Shown here: one piece after another, positions 44,490-55,969 of the stretch
How the letters are laid out: each line of letters starts with the position of its first letter
How positions within the stretch are numbered: position 1 is the stretch's first letter
Assembly: GCA_026419785.1 (NCBI GenBank)
Contig: JAODTK010002555.1
Span: 186,001 to 250,000 of the forward strand
Source of the DNA: Sclerodactyla briareus
Lineage: Eukaryota > Echinodermata > Holothuroidea > Dendrochirotida > Sclerodactylidae
Length of the DNA: 64,000 nt
Reading direction: 5' to 3'
Notes under the pieces: model-generated
The model's database searches: none
What the model saw: only the letters and a program-made list of their open reading frames with translations
Told to the model about the DNA's origin: nothing
Position numbers and translations under genes: made by a program

Positions 44490-47400
44490 TCATTACTACT
44501 GGCATTCACATCCACAGTCTTAGCATTTCCATCTTCCAGTGTTGGTATTCCAAAGTTTCAGTTGTCCGTTTCATTTGATGACTCTGTCATTTGGAAATGA
44601 TGTAGCTATTATGGTTGTTCTCTTCCTGCTTGTCCTAGTATGTCATGTTGGATTTTCTTGCTGTGGTGATCCTGTATGGTCTTACCTCGTGTTTTTCGAA
44701 TTGTCGATTTCGGGAATGCGTCCGTTGTAGTGATTGCCTTTGGACTAGTTGTATTTATGTTGCTACGTTGTGTGTCACCAGATATTCTGGCCCTGCAGCG
44801 TCTGCAGCCCGATATCAAATGATTTACGTTTTTATTTTTTTTTAATTTAGTCTATATCATGATAAGAGTGGTCCTGTCAGACTCCTGGCTCTTGTGTGCT
44901 GGGAGAGAAGCTCAGTTTCTATCTCAGCCCCCACTGTCTAGGAAAACCACTGCAGGTCTTAGTTGGTTTTGACATCCTCACCGCGAAGATACTGATCGTG
45001 CATATGCTTGTTCTTTCATTCTCCTTCATACGCTGTGCTCGCTTCGATATCCATTCAAAAGGCAGTATCTTTCTTGGCCATCTTGATAGTTTTCGCCTTC
45101 CATGCTGTTCCTAGTGAACTCCTGCCTCGTTGCAGGTTTATGAATGGGACCGGCAAACATTCCCCTGTTCCGTATCGTCTGCTCTTCAGTATCTCCCACT
45201 CCCCCAATCAATAAGGAATTGTCATTAATGAAAGTGCACAGTCTCCGGGACTGAAAACAGGACGTAACAGTCTGTATGCTGCTCGCAATCAGCGCCCTGA
45301 GAGTCGGGATTGAATGACCATATTAGATACTGATAAAATGTAATGTCCCAACAAAAATTCGAGAAATTCGAAATGCCCAATGTAACCCTAATCAACCTGT
45401 CAACCACTTGAATCCCTTCCTAATCGATCGATGGGATCGCATCGAATTACCTCCGAGGAATTGATCGCACCCACGAGGCTGACACGATCGCCCGCTCGCC
45501 GCTGCCCCAGTGTTCGCAAATATTCGGAACGCTCCAGTGGCCTCAGCCATGAAAATTTAGCTATTGCTGCAGAATCTGCTCCATGGAATTGTCGCAGTAG
45601 TCGAATGCGGGGGACGCAAGATTGAAATTGACTCTTGTTGTGGAGTCTATGTGTTATTGTCAAGCGTGTACGAGGATTGTTCTTTTAATTCGTTTTTATG
45701 CTCCACTTGAGTCAACCCCCGAACCACCCCTTGGCGTATGAGGAGAGAATGGGTAGCGTATAGCGGCCCGCGGGGGTGACACGTATAGGAGCAGCGAGCT
45801 ACCACTGAATTCGTCGTTCCCCTTTTGGACAATCAGCATCGTCGGTACTGCGTTGAAGGTCGTCCACAAAAGTGTAAGGAACGAGCACGTAGTTCGGTAA
45901 GGGCCCCCTGCTCGGGTCCCGATAGAATGTGGGGATAGTACTGGAATGGCGGGGCGAAGGCCCAGGTAAGCAATACGCGACGATAATTTCAGTGTCAGAC
46001 AGAATGGTACGCACTCGATCACCGTTGTTAGTTTCAACGGACGCCTTCGAAAGTAGCGATTGCCAAACTCATGGGCAGAGGATGCATGTGCCCTAGTGTG
46101 AGATTGTTTCTCACGGCGTGTACAGTCGTGAAGCCGTGACAAAGAGTGCAAAAAATATTGTGTTATATACCACCAACCCCCTGACATTCACAGCGATTTT
46201 CGGTTTTTGTAGCAATCCTAGTTCCCATTAGAACTAAGCGTGAAAGCATACTTGGGGAGGAAGGGGCTGTTAATTGGCTCGCAAGACAATTTAGGAAATT
46301 ATGCCTCTCAGGAAATGGCATTCCCAAGGCCTTGCAATTTTCCTTATGCTTTCAATTTGGGTGTGTTCTGGAAAATGACTACTGACTATTGAACCAACAA
46401 TCGTAGCACATGTAATCTGTTTTCCATATGTACTGGTCCAATAGCTGTCTTCTTGACTGGAGAAGTAGCAGCATCCCGTTTAAGCTGCTCATCAGTGTTG
46501 GAAAAGGTGTTAGCAACGACGCCAACTATTGACCAATCCTTGGGGGTATAAGAAAAAATCATGGAATTTTGTAATCCACCTATCCGTGTGAGACTAGGAT
46601 TCATAGATGCGGATGCGTATCCTCCAGTCGACACCTGAATAGCAATTCATGGGAGTACAAACATGACCGTTGCCTAAATGAGCCTGCATTGGGTTTGCAG
46701 AGATATAAATAAGTTCCATAGCAGCGAAAACTATCCAAATAAGATAGAACGAACATGAGAACACAAAGGTACCACACGTACCAATGCGGCCTAGATTAAT
46801 TTCTTCTAGATTAATTCAATTAATATTTTCATCATAGAGCAATGCAGGTCCTTAGGCCTATTCATCTGTTGCTCAATTCTATCGTCCTTTTTTCTCATCA
46901 AACAGTTTAATCCCTCTGAATAAACATTCTCCCTCGCAAAACTGTGATTTTTACATCCATACCGCATATCACACCCGCATCTATGGAATCGTAGCCCTAC
47001 TCTGATATATGATTCTGTTGTCCAGCTGTAGATTTAATATTGGAAACTTCTGAATTGTGGAACCGTTTCACTTCACTGGGTTTCTGAACATGGTGTTCAC
47101 TCTTCACTTGGTATCATAACGGCGTCGGGCCTAAACTTGAGAAATGGAATTCAAATTTGAGAGATATATGTGGAATGACCTTCCACGGTACTATCGGGTG
47201 GAAAAATATACATGAGAAAGACGCCTTGTTCTGATTAGCTGCAAAACACTCGGAGAGGGCGAGTGAATAGGTATCTTGCGATGGTATTAAGTCGGCAGCC
47301 AAGCTGTCGCAGATATTATCCATAGAGTGACAAATTTCCCTTCTTTCTCATTCTGAACGTTTAAATCCGCGTCTTGAAAGCTGTTGAATGTTTGGATATA

Positions 47401-48425
47401 ACCTTATATGGCCTGTAAAAGATGCGGTTGTGTACAATTGAGTGCTTCATCGCCCCAACTCTCATCATAGGATGCTGTGCAGTCGTTTTGGTTGACGTTT
47501 AAAATTGACATCTTGAAATGCTTAAAATTGCGACTAATATTTCTTTATAAATTGAAAGCTTTAGATTGAGGTTTCACAGAGAGTAGGCACTGAGCAGTTG
47601 AAATAAACTTGTGTTTTATGTTGGAACTGTGAAAAAAAAAGGTAAAATACCTAAATTACCATCAGTTAGCGCGAAAGATGATAAAGGTCGCGAATTGCTT
47701 TAAAGTTCGCAGAGAATTCTATAGAACAGCATATAGGCCTATGCATGGCGCCTTGCAATTGGGGGCTGAACGTTGCTTTCAGTCAGCCGCGGGTTTGAAG
47801 ATGGGTACTTGTAATCACCTGTAGATCGTATACAGGAAGACCAACGTAGACTTCCATTTGGGGTGGAGAATCGTTGCCCGAATCTCCCTACACTCTAGTT
47901 ACACTCTAGTAACACCTTGGTCAGATTGGAGAGACCCAAACCAAATGTTGGGTCAAAATATGACATGAAACATGTGGAATGTAACTCACTCTGGGTCGAA
48001 TTTTGCCTCCAAATTTGGTGTAGTTCCCTGCTGTCCCAGGTCTTGGTTCTGAAAGGCCGTCATATGAGAGGCAAATATTCATGCTAACTGCGAGCCATAC
48101 CTAGAAGTCCAAAACTCCCCAGACTTTGAAACAATAAGTACGTCCAAAAACTTGGCAACCTACGAAACAAGTATGGTGTGATAGTCCATCTAAAGGCAAG
48201 CCACCCCACCTCCCCCCCCCCTCCCCCCAAAAAAGATACTTGACCTAAAATTATGTTGTATAAATAATTATACCAGCGCGTCAATCGTCCGGTCTAGTTA
48301 TGATCTCTTTGTGCCCCCTGCCGGATATTGTCCGAGGTTTGGTCGATTTACTTAAGATACGCCCATAGGAGTGAACCATCCAGCACTCGAGTCAATGAAC
48401 AATTCATGATACATTCAATAACATT
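44490..48425. other. No recognised gene or repeat
   Basis: T-rich sequence to about 45.2 kb, then a GC-richer stretch (45.4-46.2 kb) with a 163-codon minus-strand frame (45696-46187) overlapped by a 71-codon frame. No domain or splice pattern could be read. A C10-T-C6 run is at about 48213-48230. Nothing else is matched. Confidence 0.35.
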
Positions 48426-48429
48426 GATA

Positions 48430-48555
48430 TTGATATTCACTATGACATGAATACACTTATATAGCGCTAAGTAAACGCAGATCTTGAGTGCTAAGAAGGG
48501 ATCCCAGTGCATGGTGTCATGCGCTCCAGCGAAGCACTGACTCTTGTACACAGGC
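48430..48555 (-). mobile_element. SINE/LINE 3' tail, reverse strand
   Basis: Read on the minus strand: 'gatcccttcttagcactcaagatc', then TACTTAGCGCTATATAAGTG, then 'tattcatgtcatagtgaat' and AT-rich repeats. It resembles the tail at 21990-22075 in its GGCGCTATATAA-type core. Confidence 0.45.
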
Positions 48556-48559
48556 TATC

Positions 48560-49790
48560 TGGACCTTGAACATTAATAAATTTGATGGAAACACTTTGCC
48601 GCTGGGTCATATTTCGCCCGCCACTTTAAATTTCAAAATGACCGCTATTCAGCACTCATCCGAGTACAGGTCAGATTTTGGTGGTGAAATTCATATTTAG
48701 GTGGTCAACTGACCATGTTTCGCGTTAGTCCCGCACATGCCGCCATCTCGGATTATTCCAAGATAACGGCCATTGAGGACCTATTTTCATTGAACCGAGG
48801 TAAGTACGATAGTTAGGATCGAATTAGATGGCTAAGGTCACATACTGGTAGCCATCGAATTCGATAGACTATCCGAGCCTGGCCATTAGTTGTCGCTTAG
48901 AAACCACTTGATCGTCCTTTCGGAGCCGCCATGTTGGATTTCGAAATGGCTGCCATTCCAAAGACTTCTCCTCCTGACTGCCCGAACAGTGGTAACCAGG
49001 CTATAGGGCCAGGATTAGGGGTCAACGGAACAAATCGGCTATTTTCCCTTCCGGCCCCTGCATGGCCCTCATCTTGATTCAGTGTGGCGGACACAGAAGA
49101 CCCATTTCCATCGAATCGGGGTCTTGAGGACGGGTGTAGAATGGAATTTAGGTAGCTGACACATCTATTGGTTAGCAACAAATTCAAGAGACCTTTCCAG
49201 GACAAGTCCTGCTGGACAGACTGTGAAGACACTATGAGAGGGGACTTTCAAGGCCGACTTTTCAATTCCGAAATGGCCGCCGTTCACTGAGATCGAATTT
49301 TCTAATAACCAGAAACAGGGTTGACAGACCGTACATACCTGCATAACGGTGTAAGAGCGGTTGAATGAAGTATTGAAAGTTGACAATTGAAATATAAATT
49401 GGGCAGTCTCGGTTCAGCACCTGTAGAGTGGATACTGTTGTGTGCATTAAATTAGTTCAAAAAACTAGAACAACTTCATAGAATGCCATCTCGTGAGCTA
49501 TTTATTTTGTCGCCTGTATCTCCACCCTTCTGCCGCACCATCGAACTCCCGTACCTCTAATTTATAATCTCATTCATAGGCCTTTTTGCCTGCTATACTG
49601 CAATGCCCGCTCGTGACAACATATTCATGATGATCTCTCAAGGGTTTCGAGGATTTACGGGTATACAAAGTCACAGAAATGAGTCTATGCCTAAATCTAT
49701 TATAATGTGTTCTTGGATAGCTCGTGATAGGAGTGTTGTATTGTATTAGTCTAATTCACTCTATGGTTTGTCCCAACAAGACGAATCTAG
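48560..49790. other. No recognised feature
   Basis: Repeated phrases of the type 'ttcaaaatggccgccatt' (48638, 48770, 48941, 49268) occur on one or other strand, suggesting an old diverged tandem repeat, but units could not be delimited. Confidence 0.35.
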
Positions 49791-49829
49791 TCATCACAAA
49801 AAATTAGCACTCAATGTCACAAGGGTCAA

Positions 49830-50380
49830 AAGGTCAAAAGAGGGTCACAACGCCAAATGGGTCAAAGTCAGTCACACCAGATGTAGTGTGCCCAGACGAA
49901 CAAAACTTTCCATAACGACATCCCTCTAAAATGTTCTGTTGGCAAGATATATGGGGATTGTCCTATGGTGACCTTAAATGACCTTGACCTTACACCAAAA
50001 ACAATAGGTTCATCCTCACCATGCGTCGACCCACATACCTAATTTGAACTTTATACATGCTTGCGTTCGTTAGATATTGTGCTCACAAGCTTCTTGAACT
50101 TTGCCCTCTCGTGACTTGAATGACCTTGAACTGACACTAAAAAAGGGTCAAAAGTCGGTCAGCAGATGTAGTTTTCCCAGACGAACAAAACTTTCCATAA
50201 CGACATCCCTCTAAAATGTTCCGTTGCCAAGATATATGGGGATTGTCCTATGGTGACCTTAAATGACCTTGACCTAACACCAAAAACAATGGGGGTCATC
50301 CTTCTATATTTTACCCCCACATACTCAATTAAACTTATCATGCTTGCGTTTCTTTAGATATCAGTGCTGACAAGGGGTGT
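49830..50380 (+). repeat. Two tandem copies of a 285 bp repeat
   Basis: 'cagatgtagt(g/t)t(g/t)cccagacgaac' begins at 49878 and again at 50163, 285 bases apart. 'cataacgacatccctctaaaatgtt', 'gatatatggggattgtcctatgg', GTGACCTTAAATGACCTTGA and 'acatgcttgcgtt' are present in both. Identity is high by eye (over 90 percent in the core). Followed directly by a CA microsatellite. Confidence 0.8.
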
Positions 50381-50490
50381 CACACACACAGACGCACGCA
50401 CACACACACCACACACACACACACACACAACACACACACAACGCAGGTGGGCGTGACTGCATAGATTCCTTTTGCCTTCGGCAAGGAATA
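50380..50490 (+). repeat. (CA)n microsatellite and small hairpin
   Basis: Interrupted (CA)n from 50380 to 50441, then 'gtgggcgtgactgc' and a hairpin ATTCCTTTTGCCTTCGGCAAGGAAT (arms of about 10 bases around CTTC). The same arrangement of AGGTCA repeat followed by (CA)n and a hairpin is seen in many invertebrate interspersed repeats. Confidence 0.6.
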
Positions 50491-50494
50491 AAAA

Positions 50495-51040
50495 AAAACG
50501 ACTCGTTTACTTCAAACTATCTGGCAAAGTAATTACGACCTAAAGGTCGGCATCTGTGATCCACTCGCAACTCGGCAAAACAGTTTGTTGTAATTAGTTA
50601 TGCATTGTCGCTACTCGCTTTCTCTTTTTCTATATGAATAAATCTAGCAATCACGTTTTCCTTTCTCTCAATCGTATCGCTTGATATTTAATTTTATCCG
50701 GGAAATGAAAATGACAGGAAATAGAGAAAAATACTTTTGCAATCGAAGGAATATTGACAGTTGGCATATGATACATGTATATGAATGTTTCCTGAAAATG
50801 AAAATGAAAGGACAGTTTTCTGCATCAATTCAATCCAATCAGGGATGCTTAAGATACGAACTTTTCAGTACGAGAACAACTGAAACACTGTATCATGCTC
50901 GTGGCATGTTGTTGTCCGATCTTCACTGTAAGAACATCATTGTAGAATTTACAGTATGATTACTGGCAACTCTGCTGCAAGTAATTTATTGTACATTTCA
51001 CACGCGGTCGAAAGTCCCATAGCACGGATCGAGTTACCCA
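50495..51040. other. No recognised feature
   Basis: A 92-codon frame (50681-50959) lacks motif or splice support. AT-rich; nothing else seen. Confidence 0.35.
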
Positions 51041-51144
51041 CTATTTTGGGGTGGGCGAGGGTCAATTCTCCCCCCGAGAATTCGTGTTGGCGATTGGGAG
51101 GGAGGGGGGGGGGGGACGGACAAACCGAATACTATCTAAGCGAG

Positions 51145-52770
51145 CGCCACCACAGGTTGGCGCGGAGCGTACAAGAAAATTTTCCGTTTGACAGACCCCC
51201 TAGATTGCAGGGAACGGCACGTCCCGTGCCTTATGGGACAGGAAGCAGCAATTCCTAAAATTGATAAAAAAACAAAAATTATTCTGGGAAAGGTTCTTCC
51301 AAAACGTATCGCCTCAGGGGTCAATTTCAAGGTTCTGCGTTGGGTGTTGTGACTTTCTAAATACATGCAATTGAGGTTACGGTCATGAAAGGAGCATGGG
51401 AAATGGGCAATGGCACCCACACTACGTTTGGCGAAGCGCGAGATTTTGGCACGATCCAATTCGACCACACATGCCCCTGACTCCTCTCTGACCAATCACT
51501 TAGATAGACCTGTTTAGTTTTTACTCACAATTACGGCCTTCATTTTGATCTTATTTTCGGACTAGCGGCGGCATGGGAAGGACACTTCCAATTGGGGCCA
51601 ACATTGGCCAAAGGATATAAAACAAAAGTAAAACCGCAACTGCGCGCGAAGCGCTCGCGAAAATGTTACACTTTCCCATCGAAACGTCAGACAATCTTTG
51701 AATTGAACGTATCTCCACCTGAGGGCTTGAATCTGTCATTGCACGAACTTGTGGCGTTCTCTGGCCGAAACTTCGATGGCTATTTTAAAGGATATCCATA
51801 AAGGCTATCCACCCGCACCGTGTGCCTTTCCCATATGTGCATCGTGCAGGCATCGAACTTTCAACAAGTGGTCGCACCCACATTGATTGCTGATTACTGT
51901 ATTTTACATTTGCAAATAGACCATATATGCCCAAAAATTCACAGGTCCCGCCAGGTGGTAGACTTACCCCCGTCGCCTCAACCTCATTCCCTTCAAAAAC
52001 AACGGAGTTGCACTTTTGAGCATTTCGAAAAATTCAGGCAATATTTGTACTTAGCCTTTTCTTCACTGAATTTTGAATCATGTCTTTTTGACAACGCAAT
52101 TTGTGGCGTTTTCTGGCGCATTTCCGATGCCGCACCAGGTGCCCTCATACTGTCATAGTGATAGTAGATGCACCGTGCACAGCCACTCAATTTCAACAAT
52201 CGTCGCCCCCATAAAAAAAAAGAAAACACAGATCCCGCAAGGTGATGGACTTACCTCAGTCGCCTCAACCTCCTTCACTTCAAAAACAACGGAGTTGCAC
52301 TTTTGAGCATTTCGAAAAATTCAGGCAATATTTGTACTTAGCCTTTTCTTCACTTGAATTTTGAATCATGTCTTTTTGACAACGCAATTTGTGGCGTTTA
52401 AAAAAAATAAAAAATAAAAATCACAGATCCCGCCAGGTGGTGGACCTACCCTCACCCCCCCCCCCCCCCACCCGGCTTCAACTCAAGATAGCGATTTGTA
52501 TGTTAGTTTGTTTGGTTATTTACTTAACTGGTCATCGACAACGTCCCATGAAGGAGAACACACCAAGCTGGTTAATCCGGTCTTATGCAAAACAATGGGA
52601 TTGAAGGAGAACCCTCCTTCATTGAAATTTGAGAACAACCCGGAAGAATTAAGGATTTAGTTTTGTTCAGGAACATCATATGTCTGCACAAGGAACATTA
52701 TGTCCGAGCACTATTGGAACATAAAACACCCGCGCGCGTAGCGCGCAAAAATTTCGAATATGGAGCCCAT
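51145..52770 (+). repeat. Region with repeated GCGCG-AGCGCGC-AAAAT motifs and tandem duplications
   Basis: The motif G(C)GCG(A/G)AGCG(C)..AAAATTTT occurs near 51158-51182, 51430-51447, 51641-51667 and 52731-52752. Within this, a unit starting ACAG(G/A)TCCCGCCAGGTGGT begins at 51941, 52228 and 52423. The first two units share about 175 bases almost exactly ('caaaaacaacggagttgcac', 'ttgagcatttcgaaaaattc', 'atttgtacttagccttttc', 'gacaacgcaatttgtggcgtt'). The word CACCGTGCA with CAT/CAC context recurs at 51817 and 52171. A 119-codon minus-strand frame here is repeat-derived. Confidence 0.65.
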
Positions 52771-52859
52771 AATCATTAACTGATCATTTAGGTCATTATG
52801 CATTTGTTTAAGCCCGGTTGCTACTGGATATGTCAGAAACAGTGTCAGCAAAATTCAGT

Positions 52860-52975
52860 CGGGCTCAAATATTGGGGGGGACGAAGTGCATTGCGTCCCC
52901 CCCCCAACCGAAATATTGAGGGGGCCCGTCCCCCCCCCGTCCCCCCCCCCCCGTCCCCCCCCCCCCATAATCGCC
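52860..52975. repeat. C-homopolymer cluster next to a GGGGACGAAGTGCATTGCG hairpin
   Basis: GGGGGGGACG and CGTCCCCCCCCC are inverted about GAAGTGCATTG (52875-52912). Then three C runs of 9-13 bases separated by single GT pairs extend to 52967. The complementary strand could form quadruplexes. Confidence 0.6.
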
Positions 52976-52979
52976 GCCC

Positions 52980-53440
52980 ATGCACATGGTCTTGTGAATA
53001 ACCGCAGAGATGGGACCGTGTGCATTAGGTAATGTAACAGGCCTATAAGTTACAGTGTCGGAAAGTCATGAGCTTCGAGGGATGCCGCTATGGAAGTGTA
53101 CGTTCGCTCAGATGGGTTATTAGTTGAGGTTTAGTAACTCTTATGTGCGATATTGCTGTCACGCCCTCTGGTGGTGTTCCTTCCATTTCGTTGCTACCCT
53201 GATTTCATTCAATTATTGCGGGAGATGCATACCTGAGTCATGCGGCAGGGGGAAGAGGGATCACATAGGCCATCCTCAAAATTAGTTAAATATCGCTGTT
53301 ACGCCATGTTTATAATTCAAAATAAAAAGTATTGAGAATAATGGCGAATATACTATCAAGGAAACAACCATATAGTATTTGTGGAGGTAGTCTAACTTCT
53401 CTTAGAGCTTTTCTTTGCTCACCGGGATGGTAATGACCAT
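52980..53440. other. No recognised feature
   Basis: AT-rich; no exon-like interval or matched repeat. Confidence 0.35.
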
Positions 53441-53564
53441 GTCGCTTCAATGAATCCGGCCTACGTACCAAACGTGCCGTTTTCCTGGTACCGCTATGAA
53501 TCCCAAGAGAAACGGGAACAACCCTTTAATAAACTTCATCTTGTTTTTGTTTTTCTATGGACAG

Positions 53565-53665
53565 TATACTTGATTACTTGCCGAGCAGAGGATCGACTCT
53601 ATCAAGGCCCAGCAAGGTGCAGACCTGCATACTTCGCTTATTGTCAGCAGCGAATTCTTCACCAG
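53565..53665 (+). CDS. Candidate exon, unidentified
   Basis: A strong polypyrimidine tract and acceptor (TTGTTTTTGTTTTTCTATGG then ACAG, ending 53564) and a donor CACCAG|GTACGC (from 53666) bound 101 bases. Two frames are open. One reads 'YLITCRAEDRLYQGPARC' and, if extended upstream without splicing, gives an 84-codon frame from ATG 53450 with a hydrophobic 'LHLVFVFLWTVYLITCRA' like a signal peptide. The other reads 'ILDYLPSRGSTLSRPSKV'. The evidence does not choose between them. Confidence 0.3.
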
Positions 53666-53864
53666 GTACGCGGAATAGGCAATGCCTCTTTGGCGGTACC
53701 TTAACTGTGCGGTGGGGGTTATCACATGCAGACGGCAACTTGTAAATTGCCTACCCCTCGTTTGTCCCTGCTTCAACTCCCTTGTCTGAGCGCCCAGCGA
53801 GAAGCAACATGTTCCATTCTATTCGTGCTGCCGAAGGGGGGCAAAAGAGGAATCTATGCAGTCA

Positions 53865-53912
53865 TGTATGTGTGTATGTGTGTGTGTGTGTGGTGGGGGT
53901 GTGTGTGTTTTT
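53865..53912 (+). repeat. (TG)n microsatellite
   Basis: TGTGTATGTGTGTGTGTGTG with one interruption of G-rich sequence. Confidence 0.8.
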
Positions 53913-53929
53913 CTGTGCAATTTTGTAAA

Positions 53930-54500
53930 ACACGATAAGTGGAAGACGCTAGGTCCGATTGATTTCATACTTGGGTGGTAGATAATCCATGATGAGTGGA
54001 TGATCCCTATTGTTTGTGATGATGATCTCATTGATATAAATGGGCGCGGGGCCTAAATCGTAATTTGTGTGTGCTTGTGTTATGCTTCCTTGTGAATTTG
54101 ATGCATCTCATTAATATTAGGCGCGGAGCCTAAATCGTAATTTGTGTGTGCTTGTGTTATGCTTCCTTGTGAACCCGATAAGTGGAAGACGCAAGATCCG
54201 ATTGATTTCATACTTGGGTGGTAGATGGTCCCTATTGTTTTTGGTGCCGATCTCATTAATATTCCTGATGGAGCGGGGATTTACGCAAAATTTCTTCAAC
54301 AAATGTGATGATATCTCCGCAATCGTAAGTTGAATTTTGATAAAACTTGACTGGGTGGTAGGCATAGTATATGAAAGCGTGGTAATACATCTCACATCTC
54401 ATTGTAATTCATGAAGGGTGGGTCGGAACCTAATTTCATCGAAATTAGCTCGTAAACACGATAAGGGGAATCCGCCAGGTCCATTGATCGCAACTAAATG
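53930..54500 (+). repeat. Tandem repeat, 'cacgataagtggaagacgc' units with a 77 bp inner duplication
   Basis: CGATAAGTGGAAGACGC(T/A)AG starts near 53934 and again near 54176, with a weaker form near 54459 ('cacgataaggggaatccgccagg'). Between the first two, a 77 bp segment (GCGCGGGGCCTAAATCGTAA..., 54044 and 54121) is duplicated. 'gatctcatt(a/g)atat' precedes each copy. Confidence 0.65.
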
Positions 54501-54598
54501 AATAATCTCCAATAGAGTAAATATCAGTTGAATCCTCACTAGGTATGTGTGTTCACCAAATAGCAAGGAATCACGTAGCCTTTTGGCTCTTGTTAAGT

Positions 54599-54682
54599 CT
54601 TTGGTATGACCCGACCGAAATCGAACCCCGGTCTCCCAGGCCGGAAGGCCGGCGCTCTAAACCAATTGTGCCAACCACTCGG
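54599..54682 (-). mobile_element. tRNA-derived SINE head (short copy)
   Basis: Minus strand reads CCGAGTGGTTGGCACAATTG, GAGCGCCGGCCTTCCGGCCT, B box GGTTCGATTTC and 'cggtcgggtcataccaaag'. It matches the head of the SINE at 20310-20510 but lacks that copy's downstream tail. Confidence 0.65.
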
Positions 54683-54689
54683 TAAACTA

Positions 54690-55185
54690 TTCCGATAGAT
54701 AAAGGCGACTGACATGTCTTGATCTGGACTCACGCACTTATAACAACAGATCAGGAACAAGAATGGCTATGAAATCATACTTTGTATGGAAACCGCATCA
54801 ATGATGGATCAATAATTTCACCCTTATTGCATCGTTGCCCAACCATTAACCCCAGTGATGGATCCGACAAGTTGACGGGCCTGCAATCAAGTAAACAGAA
54901 ATAAATTGGAAGTAAACAGAAATACTATGCTGCCCAAGAAACATTCTGATGTTTCTAGAACTTTTTATGGTAGAAAACATGATTCACAATTCTTTAACTT
55001 AATGGCTCAAATTGACCCGCTAGTGGATTTTGACTTCAAATGTCTGAACACAGTGTTAACTACGTCCATGACAACACTTGACCACTATTATAGTAATTGA
55101 ACTTAATCTGCAAGGGGGGGGGGTATGATTCCACATATTTTTTGCATAATAGCTGTACTTACTACGTCACGTTCTTATAACTACG
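54690..55185. other. No recognised feature
   Basis: AT-rich sequence; 'gtaaacagaaata' is duplicated at 54891 and 54912. Nothing else seen. Confidence 0.35.
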
Positions 55186-55189
55186 TTCT

Positions 55190-55390
55190 TTCACTACACT
55201 GTATGCGCAGCCCGCTACGGCGTCCTCACCGTTAACCCTACATGTTCCCCATCAGCAGCGCACCAGGGTGGAGAGGATAAATACCTCGCCTGTGGGTATT
55301 ACGTGGATTCGAACCCATAACTTCGGGATTACTAGTTGCCACACTCGTTAGTTTACCCTGGTAACGACTCGTTACCAGGGTGAACTACCG
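55190..55390 (-). mobile_element. Second tRNA-derived SINE type
   Basis: On the minus strand a tRNA-like stretch includes the B box GGGTTCGAATCC (around 55305-55316) and an upstream A-box-like region. It is followed by CAGGCGAGGTATTTATCCTC, CACCCTGGTGCGCTGCTG and 'cggtgaggacgccgtagcgg'. The start lies next to a perfect hairpin (55355-55381). The sequence differs from the other SINE family in the window. The A box is weak, so the tRNA origin is likely rather than certain. Confidence 0.55.
55355..55381. repeat. Perfect 12 bp hairpin with a 3-base loop
   Basis: ACCCTGGTAACG, loop ACT, then CGTTACCAGGGT. It lies at the 5' edge of the minus-strand SINE. Confidence 0.9.
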
Positions 55391-55682
55391 TACGACATTT
55401 TTGTGCGGTGTTTACCCTATTCCCCATTTTTTTCAGCTGCTATCCTGGAATAAGGGGAGCACACTATTGCACTAGTCCGAGGTCCACGGTTCACTACTCT
55501 TATCACGACTTTCTCGTTATAATATGTTTGTTACCTGTGTCCCGTGATTAAGGTGAAGTCACTGCTTTACACAAATCTAAAAAGCCGAGACAGACGAGGC
55601 GTATTGAGGTGGTCAAGAGAGAATCCAGTCTTCACCTCATTTAGGCGCCGCGAGATTATAGCAGGACCGTCACACGCCACCA

Positions 55683-55965
55683 GTGGCGTACCCACGGGGG
55701 GTCATAATCCCCCATGACTTATCATTGACCAATAAATTTTTAACACAAAAACTGTTTTTTTTTTTGCAGTTCAGTAGAGCTTTTACAGCTGTTATTTAGC
55801 AAATATTGCAGCAGCATTTGTCCCTAGGGGCCAATCATTGTACTTATTTGTCAATAGGGAGGATGAGGCAATTAATGAGGGCGCACTCCCTTGGGTTCCG
55901 ACCTCAACCCCCCCCCCCCCCCCCCCCTCCCCAGACACATCTCTCGGTACGGGACGGACGCGCGC
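55683..55965 (+). repeat. Dispersed repeat with poly-G/C, copy 2
   Basis: GTGGCGTACCCACGGGGGG, then 'ctgttatttagcaaatattgcagcagcat', 'gtcaatagggaggatgaggc', 'gcgcactcccttgggttccgacc', a C20 run (55908-55927), 'cagacacatctctcggtacg'. Collinear with the reverse complement of 43654-43915. Confidence 0.75.
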
Positions 55966-55969
55966 CCTG

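Noticed and set aside
45696..46187. 163-codon minus-strand open frame in GC-richer DNA
   Set aside because: No recognisable domain, overlapped by another open frame of similar quality; a long frame is expected by chance in GC-richer sequence.
51136..51495. 119-codon minus-strand frame
   Set aside because: Lies in repeated GCGCG-motif sequence, no motif and no splice sites.
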